Source: an uncultured Mollicutes bacterium (GTDB taxonomy: Bacteria > Bacillota_I > Bacilli_A > RFN20 > CAG-826). From it: a stretch of 15,420 nucleotides of DNA. The number at the start of each line of letters is the position of its first letter. Positions within the stretch are counted from its first letter, which is position 1. The notes under the pieces are model-generated. The model made no database searches. It had not been told where the DNA came from and saw only the letters and a program-made list of their open reading frames with translations. The stretch covers positions 1-15,420 of the forward strand of contig CALBGF010000238.1 of NCBI GenBank assembly GCA_937893635.1, written 5' to 3'. The translations under genes were made by a program, and so were the position numbers. This document shows, one piece after another, positions 12,819-15,420 of the stretch.

Positions 12819-15420
12819 TTATTTATAACTTATTTCATATAAATATAGGCCTTGTGTTCCACCATAAGATAAAACACTTAAATACAACTTACCATTTAGT
12901 TCTACTAAATTTTGTACATTATATGAGCCATTCGCTCTATTTAAAATATCATTAGAATCAACTTCAATAGTAACTGTTTTGATTTTATTACCAGACCAAT
13001 TAAATATTTGAATTTCACTAGCTAACCAACCATCGTGATTAAATAAAGCATAGATATATTCATTATCAGCATATAAAGTTTGGAATGTTGCTCCTTTTTC
13101 TGGTGACTTATCAAAATCAGTAAAGAAGTCACTTGTATGTTCCGCTCCTAAGAAAATTGAGGAGATGACATTTTTATCTTTATCGGTTATATACATTTTA
13201 TTTGATGCACTAAAGACATATTGTTTGGTATATGCATTATATCCTAAAGAATCAACTTTATTATAATTAGAAGTTCCATTACTAAATGTGATTGGATTAA
13301 TATCACTTTCTAAACTTAATGATTTAGCATCAAATACTTTCATATCACTATTTTTATTAACAATTAAGTAAATAAAGCCATTTTGATAAAACAAATTATA
13401 ATCTTCTTGCCAGTTATTAGTATCAAACACTTTTAATATGTCGGATGATGCCACTACTTGCTTAGATTCTAAATCATATTTAACAATTGTAACATATTGC
13501 CTTCCATTACTAGTCAAAGCGTAATATAAGTAAGTACCATCTGTACATCCGCCTTCTACAGAATATAAGAATACTTTATTACCTTCATATTCTTTAGTTA
13601 TCGTAAGTGAAGAAGAAATTAAATTGTTTTCAAAAGCAACATCTTTTCCTTCTTTTAAAGAACTTTCCACATATCCACCTAATAAACTCTTATCAAATGT
13701 TGCCACTTCATCTAACTTCATAGTTAACTTACTTACAAACATACCAGTATTGCTACCATTATAAGCGCGACCTACTAAATATGTATTGCCATTAGCAAAT
13801 ACCATATTTTGTACTGTTCTATTAGTTGATGGAGTTAAACCAATTGAACAATCAACAATTAAGTCTTCTCCTACTTTATTACCATTCCAATCATACATTT
13901 CAATTAAAGCATTAGTAACCGATTCATTTTCATCACGGTATAAAGCATAAATATAGTCTTCATCACTAGAAACAGAACGGAATAAATAACCTGACTTGTT
14001 GAACTTAAGTGTTACATTTTTATCAATAATTGTAGTTCTATCTTCTTTATAGAAATTAACATTATGCCATTTATCAACAACAACATATTCTCCAATAAAC
14101 TCATTATAAGATGCATCAATGCTATTACTACCTAAACTCACACCTTTTTCTATTAATTCTAAAGTATCAGAATCATAATAGGAAACTTTATTATCTAAAG
14201 TAAATATTCCAATTTTTCCATCTTCATAAAATAATTTATTAAAGTCTCTTCCATCAGTCATCCAAGATCCTTCAACATAACCAGTATCTACTTTATCACT
14301 ACTTTTAATAACTTCATTAGTGGTGAAATTAAATTTAACAATTGTCGTACTAGCTCCACCAAATCCACTAGTGGCGAAATAGCCGTATTCTCCATCACTA
14401 CATCCACCTTGTACGTCTTTCCCTGAAGTTACTTCACTTTTACTTGCTTCATATATCTTATTAGCGGTTATTTCTTTAGTTAAATTATTAGATGTTGTAA
14501 TTTGTTCATATTCACCTAAACTAATAGATTTATCTTCTAACATTGTTACATCCAAATAATCAATGTTAATAGAGGCCATTGTGTCATCATAATTACGAAG
14601 TCCACTGTCTTTAATACTTAATGTAATCGTGTTATTTCCGCCTTTAATAAATACATTATTAAGAACTACATCATAATAAACTTGCGATACTTTAGTTTTA
14701 TCACTTGAATTACCAATGCGTTCAATAAGTGCATCTTTAGAAATCATTTTTGTCGAACCATTAACATTAATATTTAATAATTTATTAAGTTGTAATTCTT
14801 CCGTGTGATAATTACTTCCATCAAGTAATAAATAATTAGAAGCCACTCTTAATTTAAGTGTAGCGCGAACGTTACTTTTTGATGCGAAATTGAATTTCAA
14901 ATTTGAACCTGCACTTAAATTACCAACATAATTAATTACATTGCCAGCAACATATTCATTATTAACAAAATTATATGTAGTTGCTGATAAGACATTACCA
15001 CCACTAATAACGGCATTTTCGCCTTTATTGCGTTTAGTAATTTCACTTTCAACTTCACAAGTTATATCTTTATTATTAGCTGCACCAATAAGTAAGTTAA
15101 CTTGTTTTCCAAAATTTACAATGTTTTCTTTATCTAATACTTCATATTGATCTCTATTTAATTTAATATAGTTACCAGAATCAAATTTTCCCATAACAAC
15201 TAAATTGCTCAAATCTGCCTTAGCGTAAGTTTCATCAGCAAAAGCAATTGCTTTTCCAGAAATAACATCCATACTAATTAGTTTACCATTAGAAAATTCT
15301 CCTGCTTTTAATACACTAATATCAACTTTTCCGTTTAAAGTAACTCCGTTAAATTTATAAGAAACATTCCAAGATTTATCACTAACTTTTAATGGTGTTA
15401 TCGTGTCCACCACTAACTTA
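12819..15420 (-). CDS. Large surface protein, C-terminal part (Ig-like, CBM-like, propeller-like repeats)
   Basis: The last 866 codons are visible and the frame stays open to the window edge, so the N-terminus with any signal peptide is missing. Counting from the GTG at 15413: residues 10-125 look like bacterial Ig-like beta domains (KADLSNLVVMGKF, DQYEVLD). Residues 135-292 have the pattern of a CBM6/35-type beta-sandwich (NLKFNFAS, LKLRVAS, INVNG, GGNNTITLSI, INIDYLDV). Residues 310-565 and 600-862 are two copies of one module, aligned by GGCSDGEYGYF/GGCTDGTYLYY, a LFY-x-DG/NG segment and EDYIYALY/NEYIYALF. These look like beta-propeller blades, possibly one propeller per copy. There is no LPXTG or membrane anchor at the C-terminus. 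It probably acts in glycan binding or adhesion at the cell surface. It is convergent with the regulator and not part of the operon. Confidence 0.82.
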   Translation of the reverse strand, partial: KLVVDTITPLKVSDKSWNVSYKFNGVTLNGKVDISVLKAGEFSNGKLISMDVISGKAIAFADETYAKADLSNLVVMGKFDSGNYIKLNRDQYEVLDKENIVNFGKQVNLLIGAANNKDITCEVESEITKRNKGENAVISGGNVLSATTYNFVNNEYVAGNVINYVGNLSAGSNLKFNFASKSNVRATLKLRVASNYLLLDGSNYHTEELQLNKLLNINVNGSTKMISKDALIERIGNSSDKTKVSQVYYDVVLNNVFIKGGNNTITLSIKDSGLRNYDDTMASINIDYLDVTMLEDKSISLGEYEQITTSNNLTKEITANKIYEASKSEVTSGKDVQGGCSDGEYGYFATSGFGGASTTIVKFNFTTNEVIKSSDKVDTGYVEGSWMTDGRDFNKLFYEDGKIGIFTLDNKVSYYDSDTLELIEKGVSLGSNSIDASYNEFIGEYVVVDKWHNVNFYKEDRTTIIDKNVTLKFNKSGYLFRSVSSDEDYIYALYRDENESVTNALIEMYDWNGNKVGEDLIVDCSIGLTPSTNRTVQNMVFANGNTYLVGRAYNGSNTGMFVSKLTMKLDEVATFDKSLLGGYVESSLKEGKDVAFENNLISSSLTITKEYEGNKVFLYSVEGGCTDGTYLYYALTSNGRQYVTIVKYDLESKQVVASSDILKVFDTNNWQEDYNLFYQNGFIYLIVNKNSDMKVFDAKSLSLESDINPITFSNGTSNYNKVDSLGYNAYTKQYVFSASNKMYITDKDKNVISSIFLGAEHTSDFFTDFDKSPEKGATFQTLYADNEYIYALFNHDGWLASEIQIFNWSGNKIKTVTIEVDSNDILNRANGSYNVQNLVELNGKLYLSVLSYGGTQGLYLYEISYK

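Noticed and set aside
14941..15150. Plus-strand open frame of 69 codons near the right edge
   Set aside because: It is antisense to the Ig-like/CBM-like coding region, with no ribosome binding site or recognisable product.

Overview
This is an AT-rich window with strong AGGAGG/GGTGAT-type ribosome binding sites and TGA used as a stop codon (standard code 11). It contains BspA-type leucine-rich repeats, InlB-type B-repeats and a zinc-ribbon TIR protein family that I associate with gut Firmicutes. The best guess is an uncultured, host-associated low-GC Gram-positive (Bacillota: Bacilli, Erysipelotrichia or Clostridia). The species cannot be told from the sequence.

Layout. The first 130 bases hold two back-to-back intrinsic terminators. 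One is usable from the left and one closes the large minus-strand operon. Seven genes then run on the minus strand in one tight array from about 12198 down to 131. In transcription order they are: an SPFH/band 7 protein with several zinc ribbons (10528-12198); a four-helix membrane protein with a cytoplasmic helical tail (9827-10525); a 2519-residue protein with zinc ribbon, TIR, helical repeats, one membrane helix, B-repeats and about 41 leucine-rich repeats (2253-9812); a single-pass membrane protein (1741-2196); a two-helix membrane protein (1388-1744); a soluble protein of unknown type (993-1367); and an FRG-domain protein (131-1006). Gaps are 2 to 56 bases or overlaps, no internal terminator was seen, and a TTGACT-17-TACAAT promoter lies at 12336-12364.

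A divergent Xre/Cro-type regulator (12431-12712) sits upstream. A perfect 8-bp inverted repeat in the shared intergenic region overlaps both the operon promoter and the candidate regulator promoter, so one repressor could control both. A bidirectional terminator separates the regulator from the 3' end of a convergent large surface protein (12819 to beyond the right edge), which has an Ig-like region, a CBM-like region and two copies of a propeller-like module.

How the parts may work together (inference): the giant protein has a cytosolic TIR domain with the catalytic glutamate kept, joined through one membrane helix to a very large extracellular leucine-rich-repeat region. This is the layout of a Toll receptor with the termini reversed. 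With an SPFH scaffold, small membrane proteins and an FRG protein under one repressor, the locus looks like a membrane sensing and response system. Phage defence, envelope-stress sensing and host or competitor recognition are all possible. No gene-free stretch exceeds 300 bases; the longest is 12199-12430, which is regulatory.
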